Of a DNA stretch of 64,000 bases, positions 24,311 to 32,930 are shown one piece after another. Within the stretch, counting starts at the first letter, position 1; each line of letters starts with the position of its first letter. Location of the stretch: assembly GCF_024172085.1 (NCBI RefSeq), contig NZ_JAMZDZ010000001.1, forward strand, positions 1,364,001 through 1,428,000, given 5' to 3'. This DNA is from Hamadaea flava. GTDB lineage: Bacteria; Actinomycetota; Actinomycetes; Mycobacteriales; Micromonosporaceae. Below the pieces are notes generated by a model. It searched no databases, was not told the origin of the DNA, and worked only from the letters and a program-made list of their open reading frames with translations. Position numbers and translations under genes: made by a program.

Positions 24311-25993
24311 ATGTCCCCCTCCCCCGCCGAGCCGCGTACCATCGCCGGCCGCTATCGCCTGGAAAACGCTCTCGGCCAGGGCGGCATGGGGCGGGTCTGG
24401 AGCGCTCGCGACGAGGTCCTGGGCCGCGACGTGGCCATCAAGGAGATCGTCCCGCCGCCGGGCCTGACCGACACCGAACGCCAGGAGATGCGGGAACGCT
24501 CGCTTCGGGAGGCCCGCGCGATCGCGCGGCTCAATCACCCCAATGTGGTACGCGTCTTCGACGTCGTCCGGCCTGATTCCGACGGCGCCAACGGCGATCC
24601 GTGGATCGTCATGGAGTACGTGCCGTCGCGGTCCCTTCAGGACACCATCAGCGCCGACGGTCCCCTGTCGGCGGCGCAGGCCGCGCACGTCGGACTCGAA
24701 GTCCTGCACGCCTTGCAGGCGGCGCACCGGGCCGGGGTGATGCATCGGGACGTGAAGCCCGGCAACGTGTTGCTCGGCGAGGACGGCCGCGTCGTACTCA
24801 CCGACTTCGGGCTCGCGACCGTCCCGGGCGACCCCAACGTGACGCGTACCGGACTGGTGCTCGGCTCGCCCGCGTACATCTCGCCGGAGCGGGCCAAAGA
24901 GGGGACCTCAGGCCCGGAGGCGGACCTGTGGTCCCTCGGGGCCACGATCTTCGCCGCGGTCGAAGGCCAGTCGCCGTACGCCCGCGCGACGGCGATCGCG
25001 ACGCTGACCGCACTGGCCAGCGAACCGCCACCACCGCCGAAGAACGCGACGGGCCCGCTGAAGACCGTGCTGACCGGGCTGCTGCGTAAGGACCCGGCCA
25101 AGCGGATGACCGCCGAGCAGGCCGAACGGCTGCTCATCCGGGCGGCCGCCCAAGCGGCCCGAGCCGCCGTGCCCGCCGTCGCGGCGCAGCCGGAGCCGAC
25201 CCGGCTGGACCTGCTGCGCCTCAACCCGGAGACGTCCACTTCAGATGATCCGCCGACGCCTGCGCCACCGGTCACCCCGCCGGTCGCGCCGAAGCCACCG
25301 CGGTTCACCCCTCGCCAACGCTGGTACGCCGTCGCCGCGAGCCTGCTGATCGTGCTCGCCGTCGCGGTGGCGGTGCCGATGCTCCGGGACCGGGACAACC
25401 CGGCCGGCGCGAACGGAAACCCGTCCGCCACCCCGAAACCGTCGCGGACCGCCTCAGCCTCGGCATCGCCGTCGGCAGCCTCCCCCTCGGCGGCGTCTCC
25501 TTCGGCGGCCTCCCCCAGCGCCGCGTCACCCAGCCTCACGGCGTCCGAAAGCGGCGAACTGCCGACGGGGTGGCACCTGTTCAGCGGCGAGGGCTACTCG
25601 ATCCCCGTACCGGACGGCTGGTCCAAGTCGACCGACGGCGGCATGATCCTGTTCCGCGAGCAGGACGGCCTCGGTCGCGTCCTCAGCGTGATGAGTTCTG
25701 AGGTCACCACGAGCGATCCGAAGGCGGCCCTGGCCGAACAGGAAGGCGAGCAGAGCAGCAAGTCGGGGTACGACAAGCTCAAGCTGGACACCGTGGATTA
25801 TCGCGGCCTCCCCGCCGCCGACTGGGAATGGCTGTACACCACCGGTAACGGCACTCACATGCACGTCCTGCGCCGGGGCGTCATCGCGAACAACCGCTTC
25901 TACACCTTCTCCTGGTATGTGCCGGCCGACGCATGGGCCGCCAACCAGGACGGACTCGGCGTCATCGCGGGTGGATTCCAGCCTCGCGGCTGA
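24311..25993 (+). CDS. PknB-like Ser/Thr protein kinase with one membrane helix
   Basis: A 560-residue receptor-like kinase. Kinase domain about 14-275: glycine loop GQGGMGRV (22-29), Lys44 in VAIKE, HRDVKPGN, DFG, and the activation segment ending in GSPAYISPE. A Pro-rich linker leads to one membrane helix (about 337-358), then an extracellular Ser/Ala/Pro spacer made of four to five SAASP repeats, and a beta-rich sensor domain (about 420-560, GWHLFSGEGYSIPVPDGW). ATG 24311 has TACCCT 8 nt upstream. Signal and targets are unknown. The gene next door encodes a possible propeller but no PASTA domain is present. Confidence 0.9.
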   Translation: MSPSPAEPRTIAGRYRLENALGQGGMGRVWSARDEVLGRDVAIKEIVPPPGLTDTERQEMRERSLREARAIARLNHPNVVRVFDVVRPDSDGANGDPWIVMEYVPSRSLQDTISADGPLSAAQAAHVGLEVLHALQAAHRAGVMHRDVKPGNVLLGEDGRVVLTDFGLATVPGDPNVTRTGLVLGSPAYISPERAKEGTSGPEADLWSLGATIFAAVEGQSPYARATAIATLTALASEPPPPPKNATGPLKTVLTGLLRKDPAKRMTAEQAERLLIRAAAQAARAAVPAVAAQPEPTRLDLLRLNPETSTSDDPPTPAPPVTPPVAPKPPRFTPRQRWYAVAASLLIVLAVAVAVPMLRDRDNPAGANGNPSATPKPSRTASASASPSAASPSAASPSAASPSAASPSLTASESGELPTGWHLFSGEGYSIPVPDGWSKSTDGGMILFREQDGLGRVLSVMSSEVTTSDPKAALAEQEGEQSSKSGYDKLKLDTVDYRGLPAADWEWLYTTGNGTHMHVLRRGVIANNRFYTFSWYVPADAWAANQDGLGVIAGGFQPRG

Positions 25994-26060
25994 CCCGAGC
26001 CAACCCTTCAATGCCCCTTACGCGTTTCTTCTCGGGACGGCAACGGACCGAGAGGAGCCC

Positions 26061-27017
26061 ATGACCAGACGTCGCAAGCCGATCGCGCTCCGCGAACACG
26101 CCCGGCTGCGCTCGCCCGAGACTGATCACGTCCTGGTGAACGTCTCCGTCGGCCCGTCCGGCGAGGCGATCGCGCTGTGGTCGTCGGCGGCCGGGCGGGA
26201 GGCGCTGACCGCCCGCGTCACCGAGCCGAGCGGGGCGTCGTTCCCCGTCACGACCTCACCGCACGGCGTCCGCGCTCGCGTCATCGCGTACGCCCCGGAG
26301 CCGGCGCTCGACCTCACCGTGGCCGACCTGCGGCTGGCCCACTGCCACGTCCAGCCACTGCCGGGCGACCGGATGCTGTTCGTGGCCGCCCGCTGCCGCC
26401 TCGGCTCCGAGGGCGCCGAGCCCAACGCGATGATCGTCACCGCCGACGGCCAGGTGGAACGCACCGGAGTCCTCGGCGACGGCATCGAGCACGTCCAGAC
26501 CACGCCGGCCGGCAAAATCTGGGTCGGCTACTTCGACGAGGGCGTCTACGGCGGCAACGGCTGGCACGCCGGCTCGGTCGAACCCGTCGGCGCGGCCGGG
26601 ATGGTCCGCTTCAGCGCCCGCCTGCGCCCCGAATGGCGGTTCACCAACGGCGCCGACCCGATCGAGGAGTGCTACGCGCTCAACCTCTCCGGCGAGACCG
26701 CGTGGAGCACCTACTACTCCCGGTTCCCCATCGTCCGGGTGGACGGCGACCGGGTCACGTCCTGGCCCGGGACCGGCAGCGCCGCCCAGGCCATCATCGT
26801 CGACGGCACCCGCTGCGCCCTCCTCGGCGGGTACGCCGCCGACCGCGACCGCCTCCTCGCCGGCGACCTGACCCGGGGGCACTTCCGGGCGTACCAGCTG
26901 ATCCTGCCGGGCAACCGGCGCCTGCCGGGCAACGCGTGGGTGATCGGCCGCGGCCCGCACCTGCACGTCTTCGCGGATTCGGTCTGGTACCGCCTCGACC
27001 TCGACGACCTCCACTGA
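26061..27017 (+). CDS. Conserved hypothetical protein, beta-propeller-like
   Basis: A 319-residue protein without signal peptide or membrane helix. It is rich in beta strands with repeated turns such as TPAGKIWVGYFDEGVYG, ALNLSGETAWSTYYS and CALLGGYAADRDRLLAGDL, which suggests a propeller fold. The start ATG 26061 has a clear ribosome binding site (agagga). The frame is open upstream to 25917 but that part overlaps the kinase gene. It was not matched to a named family. Confidence 0.75.
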   Translation: MTRRRKPIALREHARLRSPETDHVLVNVSVGPSGEAIALWSSAAGREALTARVTEPSGASFPVTTSPHGVRARVIAYAPEPALDLTVADLRLAHCHVQPLPGDRMLFVAARCRLGSEGAEPNAMIVTADGQVERTGVLGDGIEHVQTTPAGKIWVGYFDEGVYGGNGWHAGSVEPVGAAGMVRFSARLRPEWRFTNGADPIEECYALNLSGETAWSTYYSRFPIVRVDGDRVTSWPGTGSAAQAIIVDGTRCALLGGYAADRDRLLAGDLTRGHFRAYQLILPGNRRLPGNAWVIGRGPHLHVFADSVWYRLDLDDLH

Positions 27018-27027
27018 GCCTGCTGGA

Positions 27028-27033
27028 TAGGGT
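27028..27033 (+). promoter_or_regulatory. -10 hexamer TAGGGT, leaderless start of DUF72 gene
   Basis: It ends exactly 6 nt before the ATG at 27040. No Shine-Dalgarno is present. Confidence 0.5.
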
Positions 27034-27039
27034 TGGCCC

Positions 27040-27882
27040 ATGCGGTTGGCGGTGGGGTGCGCGATGTGGACGCACAAGGCGTGGCAGGGCCATCTGATGC
27101 CGGCCGGCGGGGACCGGCTGCGGGCGTACGCGAGCTGGTGTGACGCCGTCGAGGGCAACACCACGTTCTACGCCACCCCGTCCCGGGCGACCGTCGAGAC
27201 CTGGGCTCGCCAGGTCGGCGAGGATTTCCGGTTCGTGGTGAAGCTGCCGAAGACGATCACGCATGAGCGCCGGTTCCACGGCGTCGACGAGGAGCTGCGC
27301 GGGTTCCTGGACGCGATCGAGCCGCTCGGCGGGCGTACGCACGCCTTGTGGTTGCAGTTGCCGGGTTCGTTCGCCCCAGCCGACGTGCCGGCGCTGGAGA
27401 GCTTCCTGCGCCGGCTGCCGCCGGATCATCGGTACGCCGTCGAAGTCCGCCACCGCGCCTTCTTCGAAGACGCTCGCGCCTCGGCGGCGCTGGAGGGCGT
27501 ACTGGCCGGGGTGGACGCGGAGTGGATCCCGTTCGACACGACGGCCTTCTTCCAGGCGGCGCCGACGAGCGAGGCGGAGCGGGACGCGTGGGGGAAGAAG
27601 CCGCGGATGCCTAAGCGGGAACGGGCGCTGACCAGCCGTCCCGTCCTCCGGTACCTCGGCCGGGACGACACCGAGCGGACCGTCGAGGGCTGGCAGCCGT
27701 GGCTCGACGTGGTCGCCGGGTGGTTGCGGGAAGGCCGGTCGCCGACGGTGTTCCTCCACACGCCGGACAACGCCGACGCCCCCGTGCTCGCCCGGCGTTT
27801 CCACGACGAGGTACGCGCCCGCGTACCAGGACTGGAGCCGTTGCCGGAAGCGGAGCCGGTCGAGCAGGGCACGCTGTTCTAG
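27040..27882 (+). CDS. DUF72 family protein
   Basis: A 280-residue TIM-barrel-like protein of the DUF72 (YecE) family. Typical motifs: VGCAMWTHKAW, the Glu/Asn region VEGNTTFYATP, RFVVKLPKTITHE, LWLQLPGSFAP, YAVEVRHRAFF and a C-terminal VFLHTPDNADAP. The biochemical role is not established for the family; a phosphodiesterase-like activity has been suggested from its fold. The last codon overlaps an 18-bp tandem repeat. Confidence 0.9.
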   Translation: MRLAVGCAMWTHKAWQGHLMPAGGDRLRAYASWCDAVEGNTTFYATPSRATVETWARQVGEDFRFVVKLPKTITHERRFHGVDEELRGFLDAIEPLGGRTHALWLQLPGSFAPADVPALESFLRRLPPDHRYAVEVRHRAFFEDARASAALEGVLAGVDAEWIPFDTTAFFQAAPTSEAERDAWGKKPRMPKRERALTSRPVLRYLGRDDTERTVEGWQPWLDVVAGWLREGRSPTVFLHTPDNADAPVLARRFHDEVRARVPGLEPLPEAEPVEQGTLF

Positions 27883-27913
27883 CCTCAGGTGTTTATCTAG
27901 CCTCAGGTGTTTA
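27878..27913. repeat. 18-bp perfect tandem duplication at a stop codon
   Basis: tctagcctcaggtgttta occurs twice without a gap (27878-27895, 27896-27913), starting in the last codon of the DUF72 gene. It looks like a recent slippage or short duplication. Confidence 0.85.
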
Positions 27914-27921
27914 CTGAACGC

Positions 27922-28209
27922 ATGCGTACCGGCCCTCAGTTTCCGCCCGAACAGCATGAACCGTCACGTCAGACCGGTGGCGCGCGCTGCTCCTGCGGAC
28001 ATGGAGTCGGATCGCACAGCGCCGCCTCCGGCTCCTGCGAGGAGGTCACCGCGCACTGGCAGGACAGCCACTGGGCGGAGGAGTACGCCGCGACGCCACC
28101 GAAATGGGTCGGTGACGAGCCGTGCGCGTGCAGCGGTTATGACGGCCCGGGACTTGATCTGCGGGAGCTGGGGTCCGGTGCCGATCGTCGATCGCCCAGA
28201 TCCGGCTAG
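27922..28209 (+). CDS. Small putative zinc-binding protein
   Basis: A 95-residue protein starting at ATG 27922 (an in-frame ATG at 27907 overlaps the tandem repeat). It has CSCGHGVGSH, a further Cys, and CACSGYDG near the C-terminus. The C-x-C-G-H...H...C...C-x-C spacing resembles small actinobacterial zinc-ribbon proteins of unknown function. No signal peptide or membrane segment. The evidence is the cysteine/histidine pattern and good codon use only, so it could still be a chance reading frame. Confidence 0.5.
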   Translation: MRTGPQFPPEQHEPSRQTGGARCSCGHGVGSHSAASGSCEEVTAHWQDSHWAEEYAATPPKWVGDEPCACSGYDGPGLDLRELGSGADRRSPRSG

Positions 28210-28212
28210 GCT
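28207..28212 (+). promoter_or_regulatory. -10 hexamer TAGGCT, leaderless start of ECF41 sigma factor
   Basis: It ends exactly 6 nt before ATG 28219; no Shine-Dalgarno is seen. Confidence 0.5.
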
Positions 28213-28218
28213 CGGGGC

Positions 28219-29154
28219 ATGGCTCTGACAACGCACGACGTCGACCTGTTCGAGGCGGCGCGGCCGCGGCTCGGGGCCATCGCCTACCGGATGCTGGGGT
28301 CGGCCGCTGAGGCCGAGGACGCAGTGCAGGAGACCTACCTGCGGTGGCGGACCGTCGACGTCGACCGCATCGAGGTGCCCGAGGCCTGGCTGACGAAGGT
28401 GTTGACCAACATCTGCCTCAACCTGCTAACCTCCGCACGGGCTCGCCGGGAGACCTATGTCGGGCAGTGGCTGCCCGAGCCGCTGCTCGCGGGGGACCCG
28501 ATGCTCGGCCCGCTCGAGACCGTCGAGCAGCGCGAATCCGTCTCGTACGCCGTCCTGACCTTGATGGAGCGGTTGTCGCCCAACGAGCGCGCGGTGTACG
28601 TGCTGCGTGAGGCGTTCGACTACTCACACCGGGAGATCGCCGGCATCCTGGACCTCACCGAGGCCGGCAGCCAGCAGCTGTTCCACCGGGCGAAGCAGCA
28701 CGTCGCCGAGGGCAAGGCCCGGACGCGGGTGGACGACGCGACCGCCCGGCGGATCGTCGACGAGTTCCTCGCCGCCGCGACCAGCGGCAAGACCGAACCG
28801 CTGGTGAAGCTCCTGACGCAGGACGTGGTCTCGATCGGCGACGGCGGCGGGAAGGTCCCTGCCCGGGCGAAGGCGTACGAGGGGGCGGTCGCGGTCGCGA
28901 AGTTCCTGCGTGGCCTGTTCAAGCCGAGCCAGGGGATCCGGACCGTGCTCGGCGGCATTCCCGACGTGTACGCGTCGCTGGCGAACGGCGCACCCGCCCT
29001 CGTCGCAGTACTCGACGGCCGGGTCATCGGCGTCATGTGCCTGGACGTCACGGCCGACGGCATCACCGCCGTGCGCAACCAGGTGAATCCCGACAAACTG
29101 GTCCGCGCGACGGCCCGGTTCACCACGTCCGACCACGGCGAGGCGGCGCTCTGA
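28219..29154 (+). CDS. ECF41-family RNA polymerase sigma factor (SigJ-like)
   Basis: A 311-residue sigma factor. Sigma-2 region (about 12-75, YRMLGSAAEAEDAVQETYLRW), sigma-4 region (about 110-165, LSPNERAVYVLREAFDYSHREIA), then a SnoaL-like C-terminal extension (about 180-300) containing VNPDKL. The NPDKL motif in such an extension marks the ECF41 group, where the C-terminus controls activity in place of an anti-sigma factor. The group is usually encoded beside a carboxymuconolactone decarboxylase, oxidoreductase or epimerase (COE) gene. Here the oxidoreductase follows directly. Confidence 0.92.
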   Translation: MALTTHDVDLFEAARPRLGAIAYRMLGSAAEAEDAVQETYLRWRTVDVDRIEVPEAWLTKVLTNICLNLLTSARARRETYVGQWLPEPLLAGDPMLGPLETVEQRESVSYAVLTLMERLSPNERAVYVLREAFDYSHREIAGILDLTEAGSQQLFHRAKQHVAEGKARTRVDDATARRIVDEFLAAATSGKTEPLVKLLTQDVVSIGDGGGKVPARAKAYEGAVAVAKFLRGLFKPSQGIRTVLGGIPDVYASLANGAPALVAVLDGRVIGVMCLDVTADGITAVRNQVNPDKLVRATARFTTSDHGEAAL

Positions 29155-29247
29155 TCATCGTGTGACCTGCTTCACACGGCGTACCTGTCAGGAAACGGCG
29201 AGCTGCCCGGTTCAGGGAGCGAATCCGAATCAGACAGGAGCAAGGAC

Positions 29248-30441
29248 ATGCAGCATCGCATCGTCGTCCTCGGCGCCGGCTACTCCGGCGCCATCGCCGC
29301 CGGCCGCCTCGCCAAGCGGCTGCACCGTGACGAGGTGGCCATCACACTGGTGAACGCCGAGCCCGACTTCGTCGAGCGCGTCCGGATGCACCAGGTCGCG
29401 ACCGGCCAGACCCTCAAGCACCGGCCGTTCCGCGAGATGTTCGCGGGCAGCGGCGTCGACCTCAAGATCGCCAAGGTCACGAACGTCGACGTCGACCGCA
29501 GGACCGTGTCCGTCACCGGCTCCAGCGGCGTCGAGACCCTCTCCTATGACACCCTCGTGTACGCACTGGGCAGCGGCTGGAACGCGCAGGGCGTACCGGG
29601 GACCACCGAGTTCGCTGAGGAACTCGCGAGCCGGCCGGGCGCGCTTCGCCTGCGCCAGCGGCTCACCGCGCTCGGGGCCGGGCAGCCCGTCGCAGTCGTC
29701 GGCGGCGGCCTGACCAGTGTGGAAGCGGTCACTGAGATCGCCGAGGCTCGGCCGGACCTGGACATCAGCCTGGTGGTCCGGGGCGCTCTCGGCGACTGGC
29801 TCTCGGCGAAGGGTCAGGGCCATCTGCGGAAGGTCCTCGGCAAGCTCGGCATCACCGTGCACGAGCACGCACAGGTCACCCAGGTCGCAGCCGACACCGT
29901 CGCGACTGCCGACGGACGGTCGATCCCGGCCGCCGTCACCGTGTGGACCGCCGGGTTCGCCGTGCACCCCATCGCCGCGGCGTCCACGCTCGACGTCACC
30001 GAGACCGGTCAGATCGTGGTCGACGACACGATGCGCTCGGTCTCCCACCCCGACGTGTACGCCGTCGGCGATGCCGCGTACGCGATGGGCGTGGGCGGCA
30101 AGCCGCTGCGCATGTCCTGCGCCTCCGGTTCCCCGATGGCCTGGCAGGCGGCGGACTCGATCGCGGCCCGGCTGACCGGCGGGAAGATGCCGCACGCGCC
30201 GCTGAAGTACTTCAACCAGTGCATCTCGCTCGGCCGCAAGGAGGGCCTGATCCAGTACGTCACGGGCGACGACCGGTCGGTGAACGCCGTCCTCACCGGC
30301 CGAATCGCCGCCGTGTACAAGGAACTCATCTGCAAGGGCGCTGCCTGGGGCGTGGCGAACCCGATGCTCGGTATGCCCACCCGGCGTCGCCGCCTCGTCC
30401 ACGAGGCGATCTCGGACAGCCTCGCCGAAGCCCTCGCCTGA
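29248..30441 (+). CDS. FAD-dependent NADH dehydrogenase-like oxidoreductase, ECF41 partner
   Basis: A 397-residue two-dinucleotide-fold flavoprotein of the NDH-2 type. FAD loop VVLGAGYSGAIAAGRLA (4-20), NAD loop VAVVGGGLTSVEA (about 150-162), and the C-terminal FAD-ribityl motif DVYAVGDAA. The start ATG 29248 has a ribosome binding site (aggag). The upstream region has TGTCAG at 29186-29191, similar to the TGTCA -35 element of ECF41 promoters, but a matching CGTC -10 was not clear. Probably the regulated COE partner of the sigma factor. Electron acceptor unknown. Confidence 0.87.
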   Translation: MQHRIVVLGAGYSGAIAAGRLAKRLHRDEVAITLVNAEPDFVERVRMHQVATGQTLKHRPFREMFAGSGVDLKIAKVTNVDVDRRTVSVTGSSGVETLSYDTLVYALGSGWNAQGVPGTTEFAEELASRPGALRLRQRLTALGAGQPVAVVGGGLTSVEAVTEIAEARPDLDISLVVRGALGDWLSAKGQGHLRKVLGKLGITVHEHAQVTQVAADTVATADGRSIPAAVTVWTAGFAVHPIAAASTLDVTETGQIVVDDTMRSVSHPDVYAVGDAAYAMGVGGKPLRMSCASGSPMAWQAADSIAARLTGGKMPHAPLKYFNQCISLGRKEGLIQYVTGDDRSVNAVLTGRIAAVYKELICKGAAWGVANPMLGMPTRRRRLVHEAISDSLAEALA

Positions 30442-30516
30442 CCGAGTTGATCATCTGGTGACGGAGTTGATCAGGGCGCTATGGCCACGACACGCCGGTC
30501 GATCATGGCCAATAGT

Positions 30517-32802
30517 TCATGATCGCGCGGAAAGCGGGGTGGGGAGGGGGCGGTGGTGGAGCACGACGAGTCCGGCCACCGCCCGGGTGAGGGACACGTA
30601 GAGCCGGGCGTACCCGCGGGGTTCGGCTGCCACGATGTCGGCCGGTTCGACCACCACGACGTGGTCGTATTCCAGGCCCTTGACCAGGCTGGCCGGCACC
30701 AGCGCCACCCCGTCCGGGACGACCGGCGCCAGGACGGGAAGCGACGCGTCGGCGGCGATGACGGCCACCGTGCTGCCCTCGGGCGCCGCCGCGACCGCCT
30801 CGCGTACGCCGTCCGCCAGGTCGCCGACGGGCTGGATCGTCAGCGATCCACCGTCGCGATAGGACTGTGTCGGGGCGATCCCGGGCGCGAGGAAGCCCGC
30901 GGCGTACGAGGAGATCGCCTCCGGGACCCGATATCCGGTGTTCAGCTCCAGGGTGTGCGCCTCCCGGCGGCCCAACCGGAGCAGGAGGTCCGGCCAGGTC
31001 GGCGCGGCCAGCGGATGGGTCGCCTGGCCGAGGTCGCCGACGATCGTCATCGAGGCGTACTCGGAGCGGCGGGCGATCATCCGGCACTCCATCGGCGACA
31101 GATCCTGCGCCTCGTCGAGGATGACGTGGGCGTACGGCGGTTCCACCGGAGCCTCGTCCGCCTCCTGGACGGGCAGCGGATCGGCGAGCACGGGAACGTA
31201 GCCGTCCTCGCCGTACGGGTCGAAGCCGTCGATCCAGCTGACGACCTTGTGCCCCTCGCGCAGAACGACCGCCTCGGCCCAGCGCTGGGCGGCCAGGACC
31301 GCGTCGTTGTCGATGCTCGGCCCGGCGTTGGCGATCGGCGTCGGATGGCCTGGGGCGTACAGGTTCCAGCCGTCGTTGAGGCTGATGCTGAGCACGAACG
31401 TCTCGACCACCTGCGGTCCCGTGGTCAGTTCGCGCAGCCGGGCGGCGGGCGCGGCGGGCCGAGCCTTGCGCGGCGGCTCACCGAGCATCAGCGACAGTTC
31501 GTCGAGCAGCGGGACGTCGTCCACGGACCAGTCGTTGTTCACGTGGTAGGACTCGGACAACGTCGCCGCTTCGGCCGGAGTCAGCCCGGTGATCCGCTCG
31601 ACGTCGAGCAGCCAGGACAGCACCGGGGCCGGGCGCAGCGGCGGCCACCACGCCGCCAGGAACCGCTGGAACTCGGGCCGGTCGACGACGTCTTCTCCGA
31701 AGAGGTCGCGCTCCAGCGCGGGCATGTCCAGTTTGGACCATAACGCCGCCGCCAGCTCGGCTGACGCGATGGCGGCCGCGCCGTTGGGCGGCACCGACTC
31801 CGCTTGCCCCTGTCGGCGTACCCGTTGGCGAACGGTATCGAGTTCCGCGGTCGTGAGAGTCAGCACCTGGCCGGAGTAGACGAGTTTGAGCCGGTCGGGA
31901 GCCTCGGGCGGGGCCTGCCACATGAGATCGGCGAGGACCGCGAGCATCCGCACGTCGCCCTTGACCGCCGCCACCGCCGCGTTGTCGCGCCGCGTGGCGG
32001 TGACCCCCGGGGCCAGCTCGCCCAGCGCCCGCAGATGAACGCTGTCTTCACCCAACGCGGGCAGGACACGGCTGATGTAGTTGGTGAACACAGTGGACGG
32101 GCCGACCACCAGGACGCGCCCGTCGGCGAACTTGCCGCGATCGGTGTAGAGCAGGTACGCCGCGCGGTGCAGCGCGACCTGTGTCTTGCCGGTGCCGGGA
32201 CCGCCGGTGATCAGCGTGACGCCGCGCGCGGGCGCCCGGATCGCCTCGTCCTGCTCCTTCTGGATGGTGGTGACGATGTCGCGCATCTGCGGCCCGCGCG
32301 ATCGGCGCAGCGCCGCGAGCAACGCGCCTTCGCCGAGTACACGCAGGTCACCGGCCCGGTCGGGGGTCAGCACGTCGTCGTCGAGATCGATCACCTCCGA
32401 GCCCCGGCTGATGATCACCCGACGACGCACGACGCCGAGCGGGTCGCCGGTGGTCGCCCGGTAGAACGGCGCGGCCGCCGGGGCGCGCCAGTCCACGAGC
32501 AGCGGTTCCATGTCGTCGTCGCGCAGGCCCAGGCGACCGATGTGGTACGCCTCGCCGTCGTCGAAGTCGAGCCGGCCGAAGACCAGCCCTTCGGCCTCGG
32601 CGTCCAGTGAGCGCAGTTGCGCGCTGGCGCGATGGACCATGGCGTCCCGTTCGACGAGGCCGGTCTTCGGGCCGGCAGCGGCTCGGCCGTACGCCTCGTG
32701 CTCCAGTTCCTTGGCTTGGGCCCGGACGAACTCGACTCGTTCGTAGACCCGATCGACGTGCTTCTGCTCGGCTTCGATCTCCAGTGTTCTGGCGTCAGGC
32801 AC
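30517..32802 (-). CDS. helD: HelD-like RNA polymerase-associated helicase/ATPase
   Basis: A 761-residue superfamily-1 ATPase. An N-terminal charged coiled-coil (residues about 5-75) fits the arm that enters the RNA polymerase secondary channel. Walker A is GGPGTGKTQVALH (about 205-217), motif II DEAQDLSPMECRMI, and UvrD-like motifs LNTGYRVP and VKGLEYDHVVVVEP follow. HelD proteins release stalled polymerase; actinomycete forms can give rifampicin tolerance. The GTG at 32802 has a ribosome binding site (ggggag). No rifampicin-associated promoter element was seen. The gene is convergent with the flavoprotein gene. Confidence 0.88.
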   Translation of the reverse strand: MPDARTLEIEAEQKHVDRVYERVEFVRAQAKELEHEAYGRAAAGPKTGLVERDAMVHRASAQLRSLDAEAEGLVFGRLDFDDGEAYHIGRLGLRDDDMEPLLVDWRAPAAAPFYRATTGDPLGVVRRRVIISRGSEVIDLDDDVLTPDRAGDLRVLGEGALLAALRRSRGPQMRDIVTTIQKEQDEAIRAPARGVTLITGGPGTGKTQVALHRAAYLLYTDRGKFADGRVLVVGPSTVFTNYISRVLPALGEDSVHLRALGELAPGVTATRRDNAAVAAVKGDVRMLAVLADLMWQAPPEAPDRLKLVYSGQVLTLTTAELDTVRQRVRRQGQAESVPPNGAAAIASAELAAALWSKLDMPALERDLFGEDVVDRPEFQRFLAAWWPPLRPAPVLSWLLDVERITGLTPAEAATLSESYHVNNDWSVDDVPLLDELSLMLGEPPRKARPAAPAARLRELTTGPQVVETFVLSISLNDGWNLYAPGHPTPIANAGPSIDNDAVLAAQRWAEAVVLREGHKVVSWIDGFDPYGEDGYVPVLADPLPVQEADEAPVEPPYAHVILDEAQDLSPMECRMIARRSEYASMTIVGDLGQATHPLAAPTWPDLLLRLGRREAHTLELNTGYRVPEAISSYAAGFLAPGIAPTQSYRDGGSLTIQPVGDLADGVREAVAAAPEGSTVAVIAADASLPVLAPVVPDGVALVPASLVKGLEYDHVVVVEPADIVAAEPRGYARLYVSLTRAVAGLVVLHHRPLPTPLSARS

Positions 32803-32930
32803 AGTGCTCCCCGGTGCTGAGATTGCGGGACCTGACGAGCATATGGGCAGTTCACGCGCTAAAAATCGTCATTCGGGGCGATTCGCGAGGCCGCCTCCCT
32901 CCCATATACTGAAAAGGGCAGAGGGGATCG

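Noticed and set aside
30501-30524. Terminator hairpin gatcat...atgatc between convergent genes
   Set aside because: Arms are only 6 bp with a 12-nt loop, too weak to support.
32803-32930. Rifampicin-associated element before helD
   Set aside because: No palindrome of the expected type could be found in the upstream bases.
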